64,000 nt of DNA from Planctomycetota bacterium (GTDB taxonomy: Bacteria; Planctomycetota; Phycisphaerae; Sedimentisphaerales; Anaerohalosphaeraceae). The position numbers and the translations under genes were made by a program. Shown one piece after another: positions 1 to 7,011 of the stretch. The stretch lies in NCBI GenBank assembly GCA_019456225.1, contig VRUI01000012.1:1-64000 (forward strand), given 5' to 3'. How positions within the stretch are numbered: the stretch's first letter is position 1; each line of letters starts with the position of its first letter. The notes below the pieces were generated by a model. It ran no database searches and was not told the origin of the DNA. It saw nothing but the letters and a program-made list of their open reading frames with translations.

Positions 1-77
1 GTTTGGCCATAGTAAGTACCTTTCAATAATAGGTTAACAAATCTATGACCATTTACACAGTTTATTTCACACCCTCC
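1..77 (-). mobile_element. Probable left end of an IS256-like insertion sequence (partial)
   Basis: Read on the minus strand, response-regulator homology stops abruptly near position 77 and is replaced by sequence starting GGGTGTGAAATAAACTGTG. A TGTGTAAATGG word in this style is common in the terminal repeats of IS256/mutator-family elements. An AAAGG ribosome-binding site follows, with an ATG at 10-8 starting Met-Ala-Lys. This would be the first codons of a transposase running off the window. The breakpoint and the start codon are seen in the sequence; the family name is inference from the look of the end. The other end and any target duplication lie outside the window. Confidence 0.42.
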
Positions 78-233
78 AGGCAATAGCTCAGAAACAAGCT
101 TCATACCCACACCACCGGTAGACGCTTCGCCAACAACTTCAATTTCGCTTGCGCGTTTGAATAAGACCTTAATACCAGAACGCAAAAGTTCATGGTCATC
201 AACAATTATAACTCTGATTTTCCCGTTATCCAT
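78..233 (-). pseudogene. NarL-type response regulator, receiver domain truncated by insertion
   Basis: The reading frame from the ATG at 233 encodes a typical receiver N-terminus: IRVIIVDDHELLRSGI with the acidic pair, then IEVVGEAS and a KLVSELLP helix. Homology ends exactly where the conserved PD(I/V)VLMD strand with the phosphoacceptor Asp should begin. The frame stays open into the adjacent IS-like sequence, but the resulting protein would have no phosphorylation site and no HTH. It is a paralogue of the intact regulator at 400-1056 and presumably became non-functional on insertion. The remainder of the gene may lie beyond the element, outside the window. Confidence 0.6.
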
Positions 234-399
234 ACAGGTTTCCCCTATTTGAATCATAGCAAAACGATATCCTTAATCTATCACAGCAATAATAATTAAA
301 TTTATGCCTGTGGCAAGAACAATTATCGCAATTTGTTCAAACTTTCAAAAAAAGTCTGCAACCATTCCCAAATGACCGGATCAACTGATTCTGTAGAAT

Positions 400-1056
400 C
401 TAGAACTCAAGGCTCGTCAGGCCCTCGCGGATAGCAAACTTGGTAAGTTCAGCCATACTGTTTATGCCCAACTTATTCATAGTCTCACGACGTCTTGCAT
501 CTGTCGTCTTAACACTGACGTGCAAAAGCTTGGCGGCCGCTTTCGCAGAGATACCCTCGGCAAGAAGCTGAAGCAATTCACGCTCTTTCGCCGTGAGAAT
601 ATCAAGCGGCGAACCGTTGACAAATGTCTTGCTGTTCTGCTTATAATCCTCGATAACAAGACTTGCCGCTTTGGGGCAAAGATAATTGTCGCCGGCTGCA
701 ACACTGAAAATCGCGCGAACGAGTTCTTCGCTTGCACTGTCCTTGAGGATGTAACCCGAAACACCGATCTTAAGCATCTCGGTTATAAATCGCTTGTTGG
801 AATACGCAGATAGGGCCAGAACCTTAACTTCGCTGCCTTCAGTCAATATCTGCCTGGCAGCCTCAATACCATTGAGACCGGGCATACTGACATCCATCAA
901 AACAATATCAGGCTTAACTTCGGCGACTATCGCTACAGCTTTACGACCATCTTCTGCCTCACCGACCAGTTCCAATTCTGCGTGCTGATCGATTAATAAA
1001 CGAAGACCTTCGCGAAGCACACCGTGATCATCCACTACTACTACTTTAATTGCCAT
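400..1056 (-). CDS. NarL/FixJ-family response regulator
   Basis: This is a 218-residue two-domain DNA-binding response regulator. The receiver domain (about 3-120) has the acidic pair D9/D10, the phosphoacceptor D55 in the strand DIVLMD, and the conserved Lys in LKDS. A LuxR-type helix-turn-helix covers about 150-212 (LTAKERELLQLLAEG...SVKTTDARR). The start chosen is the ATG at 1056, giving MAIKVVVVDD. A longer frame from 1083 would add residues that are really the tail of the upstream kinase remnant. The kinase remnant's stop overlaps this start by 11 bases, the usual translational coupling of a kinase-regulator operon. Because its kinase is broken, the regulator may now be an orphan or answer to another kinase. 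The regulated genes are unknown. Confidence 0.9.
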   Translation of the reverse strand: MAIKVVVVDDHGVLREGLRLLIDQHAELELVGEAEDGRKAVAIVAEVKPDIVLMDVSMPGLNGIEAARQILTEGSEVKVLALSAYSNKRFITEMLKIGVSGYILKDSASEELVRAIFSVAAGDNYLCPKAASLVIEDYKQNSKTFVNGSPLDILTAKERELLQLLAEGISAKAAAKLLHVSVKTTDARRRETMNKLGINSMAELTKFAIREGLTSLEF

Positions 1057-1620
1057 AGACTCTACTTTCTTCGACCACCTCACCTTTTTGCAAAGGCGCC
1101 TTTAATATTAACTTACTTCCGTCTCCCGGGCTTGATATTATCTCAAGACTCCCTTGAAATAACTGAGCCTCTCCCGAATACTGAAAAGCCCGAAACCGGA
1201 ATCCTTACTTATCAGTGAAAGCCTTTCGCCGGCATCAAAACCTATACCGTCATCTTCCACAATGATTACAATTATATCATTTTCTCTGGAAACATCAACA
1301 CTAACATTTCCAGCTTTTGCGCGCTTTTCAATATTTACTGATAATTCCCGAACCTATTCAAACAAAAAAGACCGCAAATCACAAACCAAAAGCCTAATCT
1401 GACCATCACAAAAAAGGATGTTTTCAGTGTCGCCTTTGTCCGTAAACTCTCCAGTAAGCCACTCATCGATCGCTGTCTCAAGACCCAATTAATACAGTAT
1501 GGGGTAACTCAAGTCAAATGTAAAGTCTCGAGTAATTTTTATAAGGTCGGCAATAATCTTCCTCATACCGTCAAGGTCCTATTTTTGTTCAGAGAAATTT
1601 ATTATTTGCCGGAGAATCAA
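1046..1620 (-). pseudogene. NarL/DegS-type sensor histidine kinase remnant
   Basis: The minus strand encodes the C-terminal part of a HisKA_3/HATPase kinase in broken form. One frame gives DFTFDLSYPILY-stop-LGLE, FLFE-stop-VRELSVNIEKRAKAGNV and DDGIGFDAGE...GFGLFSIRERL. These match the linker, N box and G boxes of the family. In-frame stops lie at 1579-1581 (TAG), 1489-1491 (TAA) and 1354-1356 (TAG), all in the same frame. Near 1157 the frame shifts and the last part (GSLEIISSPGDGSKLILKAP) continues in another frame to a TAA at 1046-1048. That stop overlaps the start of the intact regulator. No phosphoacceptor H-box region is found upstream, so the gene is also 5' truncated. Confidence 0.85.
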
Positions 1621-1689
1621 GTTTTATACGCAAAAAGATCAAAGGCTGGATCAGATTCTTCAAACAAGAATACATAAACAAGCCCTGTC

Positions 1690-2013
1690 TCAAGACTTAC
1701 GAAGACTACGAACCAAATGACCGATCGCCCTGACCGGATGGCGGAGGGCCATTCGCCGGCCGGAATAACGCATCACAATACGGATCTTTTCACGCATTTC
1801 CAGCTTATAGCAATGCACGCTGCATTTCGAGCAAACAGGCTTTTCACCGCCAAACTTACAACTGTCAAGCCGGGCAAAAGCATAATCAACCAAACCCTGA
1901 CAATCCGCACACAATTCCCCACCACCCTGCAGGTGATGCCCGGAGCAATAAATACGAACCATCGCTAAAATAGTCCCCTTTTCCCTGCCAGGAGCATCTT
2001 TTCCACTAACCAT
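1690..2013 (-). CDS. ygbA: YgbA-family (nitrous-oxide-stimulated promoter) cysteine-rich protein
   Basis: This 107-residue cytoplasmic protein matches the YgbA_NO family. It has the IYC..HH motif (C23, H26, H27), CxxC at C35/C38, the phrase LDSCKFGGEKPVC, CSKCSVHCY, then EMREKIRIVMRYSGRRM and HP. Seven cysteines (23, 35, 38, 52, 61, 64, 68) and nearby histidines look like metal or Fe-S ligands; that role is inference. In enterobacteria ygbA is under NsrR control and linked to nitrosative stress. The start is the ATG at 2013, three bases after the stop of the DUF1080 gene, so the two are very probably cotranscribed and coupled. The family call is confident; the biochemical function is unknown. 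Confidence 0.85.
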   Translation of the reverse strand: MVSGKDAPGREKGTILAMVRIYCSGHHLQGGGELCADCQGLVDYAFARLDSCKFGGEKPVCSKCSVHCYKLEMREKIRIVMRYSGRRMALRHPVRAIGHLVRSLRKS

Positions 2014-2016
2014 AGC

Positions 2017-2892
2017 TTATCGATTATCTTTAATCGGTCTGATCCAAACATTTCTAAAGCAGACCGGGTTGCCGTGATCCTGAAATTTGATCGGTAGTTT
2101 GTCGTCGTGGTAGCGATAGTTTGAAATCGAATGCGGGCCTCGCCAGCCGGTTCCGCCGATAAGCTCTTCAAACTGGATCAGCACGCCGTTTTGATACACG
2201 ATAAAGATCGCTTTTTTATCGATCTTACCATCTTTGAAGATCGGTCGGTAAAATGTAATATCATAACTTTGCCACTTACCGGGTTTGCGGCATACGTTTA
2301 CTTCTGGTTTTTTACGTCCGTAGAGTGCTCCGGCCAGTCCGTCTGGATAGGTTGGATTGTCATAGATTGCTTTGCCCTGCTCATTGAGTTTGTCATCTAT
2401 TTGATAACTGTCGAGTATCTGAACTTCGTACTGGCCCATCAGGAAGACTCCGCTGTTGCCGCGGCCCTGGCCACGGCCACGGATATTTGCGGGGGTTCTA
2501 AACTCAACATGAAGCTGACATGAGCCGAACGATTTTTCCGACTGGATATAGCCGGAATGTTTTGTGGGCTGCATGACTCCGTCTTTGATAATCCACTTGG
2601 TATTTTTGCCCCTGACATCAGTCCAGTTATTCTTAAACGACTCTTCGCTGCCGTCAAAAAGGACGAACGCGTCGGAAGGGGCATCGCCGCATTTTTCGCC
2701 GGGCCTGACGACCAGAGGATAAGGCTGCTTCGCCGGGTCCTTCTCATGAACCATGACCCCGTCGATAGTCATGTAATAGACTGGCTTTTCGTCGACGATC
2801 TTACTCCATTCCTTGATTACAGGTCCGTCATTATTGACTGCACCGCAGCAGAGAGCGATTACAACGATTAGAAAAGCGATCCAGTTTTTCAT
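2017..2892 (-). CDS. Secreted DUF1080 (3-keto-disaccharide hydrolase-like) protein
   Basis: The protein is about 291 residues with a hydrophobic N-terminal signal (KNWIAFLIVVIALCCG). A single DUF1080 domain follows from about residue 75: FVLFDGS, SF..NWTDVRG, WIIKDGVMQP, a QLHVEFRTP strand, GNSGVFLMGQYEVQILDSY and W.SYDI.F. DUF1080 is a concanavalin-like fold and is highly expanded in Planctomycetota. Some members cleave 3-keto-glycosides, so a periplasmic carbohydrate-active role is likely; the substrate cannot be read. Two ATGs occur in tandem at 2895 and 2892. AAGGGA lies 6 bases before the second, so 2892 is preferred. It is the first gene of a pair with ygbA. Confidence 0.85.
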   Translation of the reverse strand: MKNWIAFLIVVIALCCGAVNNDGPVIKEWSKIVDEKPVYYMTIDGVMVHEKDPAKQPYPLVVRPGEKCGDAPSDAFVLFDGSEESFKNNWTDVRGKNTKWIIKDGVMQPTKHSGYIQSEKSFGSCQLHVEFRTPANIRGRGQGRGNSGVFLMGQYEVQILDSYQIDDKLNEQGKAIYDNPTYPDGLAGALYGRKKPEVNVCRKPGKWQSYDITFYRPIFKDGKIDKKAIFIVYQNGVLIQFEELIGGTGWRGPHSISNYRYHDDKLPIKFQDHGNPVCFRNVWIRPIKDNR

Positions 2893-2910
2893 CATATTTC
2901 CCTTAAATAA

Positions 2911-2940
2911 TTGACAAAGTTAACATTCACCTGATATTAT
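2911..2940 (+). promoter_or_regulatory. Sigma70-type promoter for the 3074 lipoprotein gene
   Basis: A perfect -35 box TTGACA (2911-2916), an 18-base spacer and a -10 box TATTAT (2935-2940) read toward the lipoprotein gene, with a leader of about 125 bases. The site sits between divergently transcribed genes. Confidence 0.6.
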
Positions 2941-3073
2941 AAGGGATACTGATCAAAAAAAAAAGACAAAACCATGCCGCCAACGTAGAAATAAGTTGAA
3001 AACTGACGATAATCATGTAACATGTGATTTATAAACCTGAAATCTGAATCTGAAATCTAACAGGAGCCAAACA

Positions 3074-3466
3074 ATGAAACTAACAAAAATCACATCAGCA
3101 GCAATAATAGTGATAATGGCAATGCTGCTAACCGGCTGTCAGGACGAGCAATTAGCCAACTGCCAGCAGAAAAACACAGAATTACAGGCACAGGTAGAAG
3201 CTCAAAAGGAAACTATCACTAAAAAAGAGACTATTGAGAAGAATTCGCTGACAATGATCACACTGATCCTTAATGAAAATGTTAAATTAAGAAGTCAAAT
3301 CGCGGAACTGAAAAAAGCCCAGCAACCAAAACCAGATCCAAAAAAGCCTGCAAAGAAGCCTGAAATGACTCCAGAGAAAAAGGCCGAAATGAAAAAGGCC
3401 TTGCAAAAATTATTCGATCTGCAAAAAAAATCTGCTGAAAAAATGAAGAAGGAAGCCAATAAGTAG
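3074..3466 (+). CDS. Small coiled-coil lipoprotein
   Basis: This 130-residue protein starts with a lipoprotein signal peptide (MKLTKITSAAIIVIMAMLLT-GC). The lipobox LTGC puts the lipidated cysteine at about residue 22. The rest is a charged coiled coil: a Q/E-rich heptad stretch (NTELQAQVEAQKETITKKET), a KLRSQIAELKK segment, a Pro/Lys linker (KPDPKKPAKKP) and a final Lys-rich helix. No catalytic domain is visible. It is probably a membrane-anchored periplasmic structural or peptidoglycan-proximal protein; that role is inference from composition. AGGAG precedes the ATG by about 8 bases. It is not in an evident operon. Confidence 0.8.
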   Translation: MKLTKITSAAIIVIMAMLLTGCQDEQLANCQQKNTELQAQVEAQKETITKKETIEKNSLTMITLILNENVKLRSQIAELKKAQQPKPDPKKPAKKPEMTPEKKAEMKKALQKLFDLQKKSAEKMKKEANK

Positions 3467-3817
3467 TTGTGATATTCCTGGATTTGCCAAATCCATTGTT
3501 TGATTATAGGACTTGCCGCTTGCCAACAGGCCGATCTCTCAATATCGAACACTGTAAATAACTCAAACTGACCAAAAACGGCCGGGAAAACGACATAAAC
3601 CTTTACACTTAAAGAATTTGCATAGCGCCTGTTTTTAAATAAAAATGCCTCGGCCAAAGGCCGAATCCTAAAATAATCAATTATAAATAATAAATAATCA
3701 ATCTCAAACTGACCAATCGGTCAGTTTGAGTAAATAAGTCACTCCATAAAACAGCCGATAAACAACTGTGTAAGTTTACGTCCGCAGACAAATGATAATG
3801 TGCTTATAATACGGAAA
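3467..3817. other. Intergenic region with two perfect hairpins
   Basis: There is no gene in these 351 bases. Two perfect inverted repeats are present: TCGGCC-AAA-GGCCGA at 3650-3664 and a 12-bp stem with an AATC loop at 3703-3730 (arms CTCAAACTGACC and GGTCAGTTTGAG). The second is bordered by AT-rich sequence on both sides and could end transcription in either direction, or it could be an operator. The left arm occurs once more, alone, near 3562. Smaller hairpins of the first type recur between V-ATPase genes. Confidence 0.6.
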
Positions 3818-4330
3818 ATGATGAAAACAAACAAAGCATTCACACTCATAGAGATCCTGATCGTTGTATGCATACTGGGAATAATTGCCGCAATAATTGC
3901 ACCCCACTTCACAAAATCAGCTACAATGGCAAAAGAAGCTGCTGCGAAAGAAACGCTGCAGATGATGCGTGAGCAGCTCGAGATCTATAAAATTCACCAC
4001 AATGAAACACGCGCAGGATATGTTTATGGAGAAATTGGCGTGGGGGGTACGTTTATTCGCCAGCTAATCTATTGTACGGACATTAACGGAGACTTTTCAC
4101 CCACAAAAACCCCATGGGGAAACTATATCTACGGGCCGTATTTACATGATTTTCCCAAAAATCCATTTAATAACTCCTTTTTTGTTAAGAATTACCCGGA
4201 CGGTACTGAAATAGCCGACCAAGCCACCGGAAGTAAAACCAATGGATGGTTATACAAAGCAGAGACCGGAGAACTGAGAATCGATTGGCCGGGCACAGAT
4301 ACAGAAGGTGTATCGCACTACGAGTATTAA
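3818..4330 (+). CDS. Type IV pilin-like / type II secretion pseudopilin (GspG-like)
   Basis: This protein of about 170 residues has a class III signal: a short basic leader (MMKTNK), then A-FTLIEILIVV with the conserved Glu at +5 of the mature protein, and a single hydrophobic helix. The residue before the cleavage site is Ala instead of the usual Gly. The C-terminal half (about 90-165) has Gly/Pro/Asn-rich loops (YGPYLHDFPKNPF, TNGWLYKAETGELRIDWPG) typical of major pseudopilins in planctomycetes. It stands alone, with no secretion ATPase or secretin nearby, so it probably joins a machine encoded elsewhere. A GTG at 3800 is in frame, but the ATGs at 3818/3821 give a normal leader. Confidence 0.8.
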   Translation: MMKTNKAFTLIEILIVVCILGIIAAIIAPHFTKSATMAKEAAAKETLQMMREQLEIYKIHHNETRAGYVYGEIGVGGTFIRQLIYCTDINGDFSPTKTPWGNYIYGPYLHDFPKNPFNNSFFVKNYPDGTEIADQATGSKTNGWLYKAETGELRIDWPGTDTEGVSHYEY

Positions 4331-4338
4331 TAAAAAAA

Positions 4339-4361
4339 GCAGGCCCGAAGACCTGCCTTTT
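4339..4361. terminator. Bidirectional terminator between convergent genes
   Basis: GCAGG (4339-4343) and CCTGC (4352-4356) form a stem with a CCCGAAGA loop. It is followed by CTTTT on the plus strand and by a long T run on the minus strand (AAAAAAA at 4332-4338). The pseudopilin gene and a PEP-CTERM gene converge here. Confidence 0.6.
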
Positions 4362-4385
4362 AAAATTAAATACAGATAAATCGTC

Positions 4386-4853
4386 CTATTTACGACGACG
4401 AATGAACAAACCGCCAAGGCCCAACAAAGCCATAGTCATTGGCTCTGGAACAACATTGACAGTGCTAATAACAGCACCATTGTTAGCTTCATCAATCATC
4501 GTCAAAGTTCCCACACCGGAAATACCGATGCCGGTGATGAGCTGACCACCAACAGGGTCGCCAAAGAACTGAGAACCACTGATGCGAACAGCAGTTGCGG
4601 TTTCATCAACGATCAATGATTCAAAATCGAAAACAGCAATAGCCGTGAAACCAGATGTATCGAAAACAACTGTACCGCCAGCAATTAGACTGACATCATA
4701 AGCAGGGGTAGTAGCATCTTCATTAATACCGAGAATGCCTGGAAGAATATTTGAACCATCAAGAGCCACACCACCATCTATAGTAAAGTTCAATCCAGCC
4801 ATCGACAATGAAGCCATTCCAAAAACCATTGCTAAAACTAATACCTTTTTCAT
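4386..4853 (-). CDS. PEP-CTERM sorting-domain protein
   Basis: This secreted protein of about 155 residues has the signal peptide MKKVLVLAMVFGMASLSMAG. A beta-rich body follows, with YDVSLIAGGTVVFDTSGFTA and TAVRISGSQFFG motifs. The C-terminus is PEP-CTERM: VPEPMTMALLGLGGLF plus RRRK. PEP-CTERM tails are processed by exosortases and mark export to the cell surface or matrix; no exosortase gene is in this window. The start is the ATG at 4853, preceded by AAAGGGGA; a longer upstream frame lacks this. It is a close paralogue of the gene at 5364-5834: both share the IDEANNGAV and PVGGQLI phrases. The function of the body is unknown. Confidence 0.85.
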   Translation of the reverse strand: MKKVLVLAMVFGMASLSMAGLNFTIDGGVALDGSNILPGILGINEDATTPAYDVSLIAGGTVVFDTSGFTAIAVFDFESLIVDETATAVRISGSQFFGDPVGGQLITGIGISGVGTLTMIDEANNGAVISTVNVVPEPMTMALLGLGGLFIRRRK

Positions 4854-5051
4854 AACAAAATCCCCTTTCAGTGACTTTAGCACCACCATCAACTTACGTA
4901 AGCCATACAGCAGCAACTAGAAATTTCTATACCAAAATATAACACTACTACAACAAATTTAATTTTACTAGATGAGACAATAGAATGCAAGAAAAAAATG
5001 AAAAACTTTGCATTTTATTAATAAATTATTAAAGCCAATAGCCGACACACC

Positions 5052-5258
5052 TTATCGCCTTGCCGGCCGTAACCCAAAATAACAGAGAAATCCTCGATAG
5101 ACGGACAATAAAGCCTGTTTACGGCGACGAATAAACAAACCCCCAAAACCCGGCAAAGCCTTTGTCATTGGCTCAGGAGTTAATGTAATATTTGAAACAA
5201 TCTCTGGCTGATCAGGAAGTTTTTCAGTAATACCATGCACGCCATCAATCCCATGCAC
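5052..5258 (-). pseudogene. Decayed PEP-CTERM paralogue fragment
   Basis: Between the two intact PEP-CTERM paralogues lies a short frame. Its end reads NITLTPEPMTKALPGFGGLF then IRRRK, clearly the same tail as its neighbours, but it runs on for about 20 more residues past the normal end. Only about 30 residues of unrelated sequence precede the tail, and there is no signal peptide. It is best read as the remnant of a third tandem copy that lost its body and its stop codon. Confidence 0.7.
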
Positions 5259-5300
5259 CTTACAACCGCTAAATACTATAGTACTAGCTAATATGCGCGC

Positions 5301-5331
5301 AAAAAAAGAGGCGAGCCAAACGGCTCGCCTC
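5301..5331 (-). terminator. Rho-independent terminator after the 5364-5834 gene
   Basis: A perfect 10-bp stem, GAGGCGAGCC/GGCTCGCCTC (5308-5317 and 5322-5331), with a four-base loop is followed on the minus strand by seven Ts (5301-5307). It lies 33 bases past the stop codon of the PEP-CTERM gene. Confidence 0.9.
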
Positions 5332-5363
5332 GTAATGCTTAAGCATTTCCTGCAAATCGTAAA

Positions 5364-5834
5364 TTATTTACGACGACGCAGGAACAAACCACCAAGACCC
5401 AACAAAGCCATTGTCATTGGTTCTGGTGTAACATTGACAATACCAAGAACTGCACCATTATTAGCTTCGTCAATCATTGTTATGGTTCCAAGGCCGGAAA
5501 CACCAATGCCATTAATGAGCTGGCCGCCAACAGGGCCGCCAAAGAACTGAGAACCACTGATACGAACAGCTGTTGTGGTTTCATCAATGATCACTGAAGC
5601 AAAATCAAAAGTAGCAACAGCCGTGAAACCAGATGTATCTACAGCAACTGTACCACCAAGAACTAAACTGACATCGTAAGCAGAGGTAGTAGCACTTTCA
5701 GAAATACCCAGTGTAAACGGAGCAGGGGCATCGGAACCACTACCAACAGCGCTACCGTCAACGGTTAATTGCAGTCCTGCGGTTGCGATTGACGCAACGC
5801 ACAATACTACAGCCAAAATAAATAACTTCTTCAT
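5364..5834 (-). CDS. PEP-CTERM sorting-domain protein
   Basis: This 156-residue secreted protein has the signal MKKLFILAVVLCVASIATAG, a short beta-rich body and the tail TPEPMTMALLGLGGLF plus LRRRK. It is a paralogue of the 4386-4853 protein, sharing YDVSL..GGTV..DTSGFTAVA, TAVRISGSQFFGGPVGGQLI and IDEANNGAV. The two are products of tandem duplication with a decayed third copy between them. AAGGAGA precedes the ATG by 7 bases and a strong terminator follows, so it is a single-gene unit. The body fits no family I can name. Surface or matrix localisation follows from the PEP-CTERM tail. Confidence 0.87.
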   Translation of the reverse strand: MKKLFILAVVLCVASIATAGLQLTVDGSAVGSGSDAPAPFTLGISESATTSAYDVSLVLGGTVAVDTSGFTAVATFDFASVIIDETTTAVRISGSQFFGGPVGGQLINGIGVSGLGTITMIDEANNGAVLGIVNVTPEPMTMALLGLGGLFLRRRK

Positions 5835-5955
5835 CGTAGATCTCCTTCATAATAATTACTGCACTCAGCCCATCTTCAACACAAAGACAAATCAAAGAGT
5901 ACACTTTACATAACATTAGCTAATTAAAAAACAAATTTAAACATACAACTTTAAA

Positions 5956-6669
5956 TTACGGACAAGGTGATCCCCAGCTTGCGAGAAGAACCTGTACGTC
6001 CTGAGAGGTAATAAAACCATCCTGATTAAAGTCAACACATTCTTCATAAGGCTGACCCCAAGCTGCTAACAGAGCCTGAACATCCTGAGAGGTAATAAAA
6101 CCATCGCCATTGGCATCACCCATTGTGAAACAAGAATGGTTCCAACATGCACATGCAGGACCACCAGGACCGATAGGGCCACCTGCGATTGTAGCTGCAT
6201 CAAGGTCGTCGCCTACGATACCGCCGCGAAGTGCGTCAGCTGTGATTGCAACTGTAGCAGCACCTGTTGTGATTGTACCAACCACATAAGTACCGGCACC
6301 AGCACCGCCCTGTCCGGCATCAAGGATACCCATACAAAGAGAAATCTTTGCTGCAGGCAGAGCCAATTCACCAGCTGCATCAGGATCAGCGACAGGAGTA
6401 CCATCACCAAGACTGTAGCTGCCGGGAGTTGCTGTTTCAGCTGTGTAAGCAGCATCCATAAATACGTTGAAGATTGCGTCGGTTCCTGCAACAGCAGTAA
6501 CGTCAACGTCTGCATCAACAACGATTGCCAACCCGCGTACAACTTCGATACCCGTTACAGTCAGCACGATCGTGCCAGTACCGTCGCCATTGTCAACGAG
6601 ACTGATATCCGCGGCCATTGCCGGGATTGCTAGTGCTACGACTAGCAATGTTAATACCAACTTTTTCAT
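5956..6669 (-). CDS. Secreted dockerin-repeat protein with cohesin-like body
   Basis: This 237-residue protein has the signal peptide MKKLVLTLLVVALAIPAMAA. Its beta-sandwich-like body (about 20-165) has strands such as GTGTIVLTVTGIE and RGLAIVVDADVDV and could be cohesin- or bacterial Ig-like. Two calcium-binding dockerin repeats close the chain: DANGDGFITSQDVQALLAAW and DFNQDGFITSQDVQVLLASW, each with Asp/Asn ligands in an EF-hand-like loop. The final residues are GSPCP. Such tails are common on planctomycete secreted proteins and may mediate assembly on the surface. The start at 6669 has AAAGG about 9 bases upstream. The body function is not recognised. Confidence 0.82.
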   Translation of the reverse strand: MKKLVLTLLVVALAIPAMAADISLVDNGDGTGTIVLTVTGIEVVRGLAIVVDADVDVTAVAGTDAIFNVFMDAAYTAETATPGSYSLGDGTPVADPDAAGELALPAAKISLCMGILDAGQGGAGAGTYVVGTITTGAATVAITADALRGGIVGDDLDAATIAGGPIGPGGPACACWNHSCFTMGDANGDGFITSQDVQALLAAWGQPYEECVDFNQDGFITSQDVQVLLASWGSPCP

Positions 6670-7011
6670 AAAACACCTTTCCTTTCTTAAATACTCTAAC
6701 TAACTCTCTATACTTTACCTGCCGGCAACGCACCGAAACAGGTCTCTCTCATGTTTACAACCCCAATACACGTAATCCCTGTCAATACTGGTATCAGAGT
6801 CTTGCCTAACTACCACATATTACCACTTTTAACTATTCCGTACAAGAAAAAAATCCAAAAAAAGCAAAGAAACTTACGAACAGCCGAAAATAATCGCAAT
6901 ATCAGTGTTTTTAAGCAATAAACGACACATCAATACCCGCCTTTGTAAAAAAAAATCCCAATTTGCCAAATATTTATTTCCCAGCACAGATATTCCTTGT
7001 ATTATAGGCGT
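6670..7011. other. Divergent intergenic region upstream of rodA
   Basis: There is no gene in these 342 bases. The only motif worth naming is TATTAT at 7000-7005, six bases before the rodA ATG, with at best a weak -35 (TTTCCC, 6977-6982). It has the spacing expected for a leaderless transcript. Nothing else was recognised. Confidence 0.4.

Noticed and set aside
4854-5050. Sigma54 sites upstream of the PEP-CTERM genes, as known in other PEP-CTERM systems
   Set aside because: The regions upstream of 4853, 5834, 6669, 18364 and 27539 were scanned for TGGCAC-N5-TTGC on the right strand and nothing close was seen.
6136-6633. Cysteine-rich plus-strand frame of 165 codons
   Set aside because: It is antisense to the Ala/Gly/Thr-rich dockerin protein on the minus strand. 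Its Cys content is the mirror of Ala and Thr codons, and it has no ribosome-binding site.
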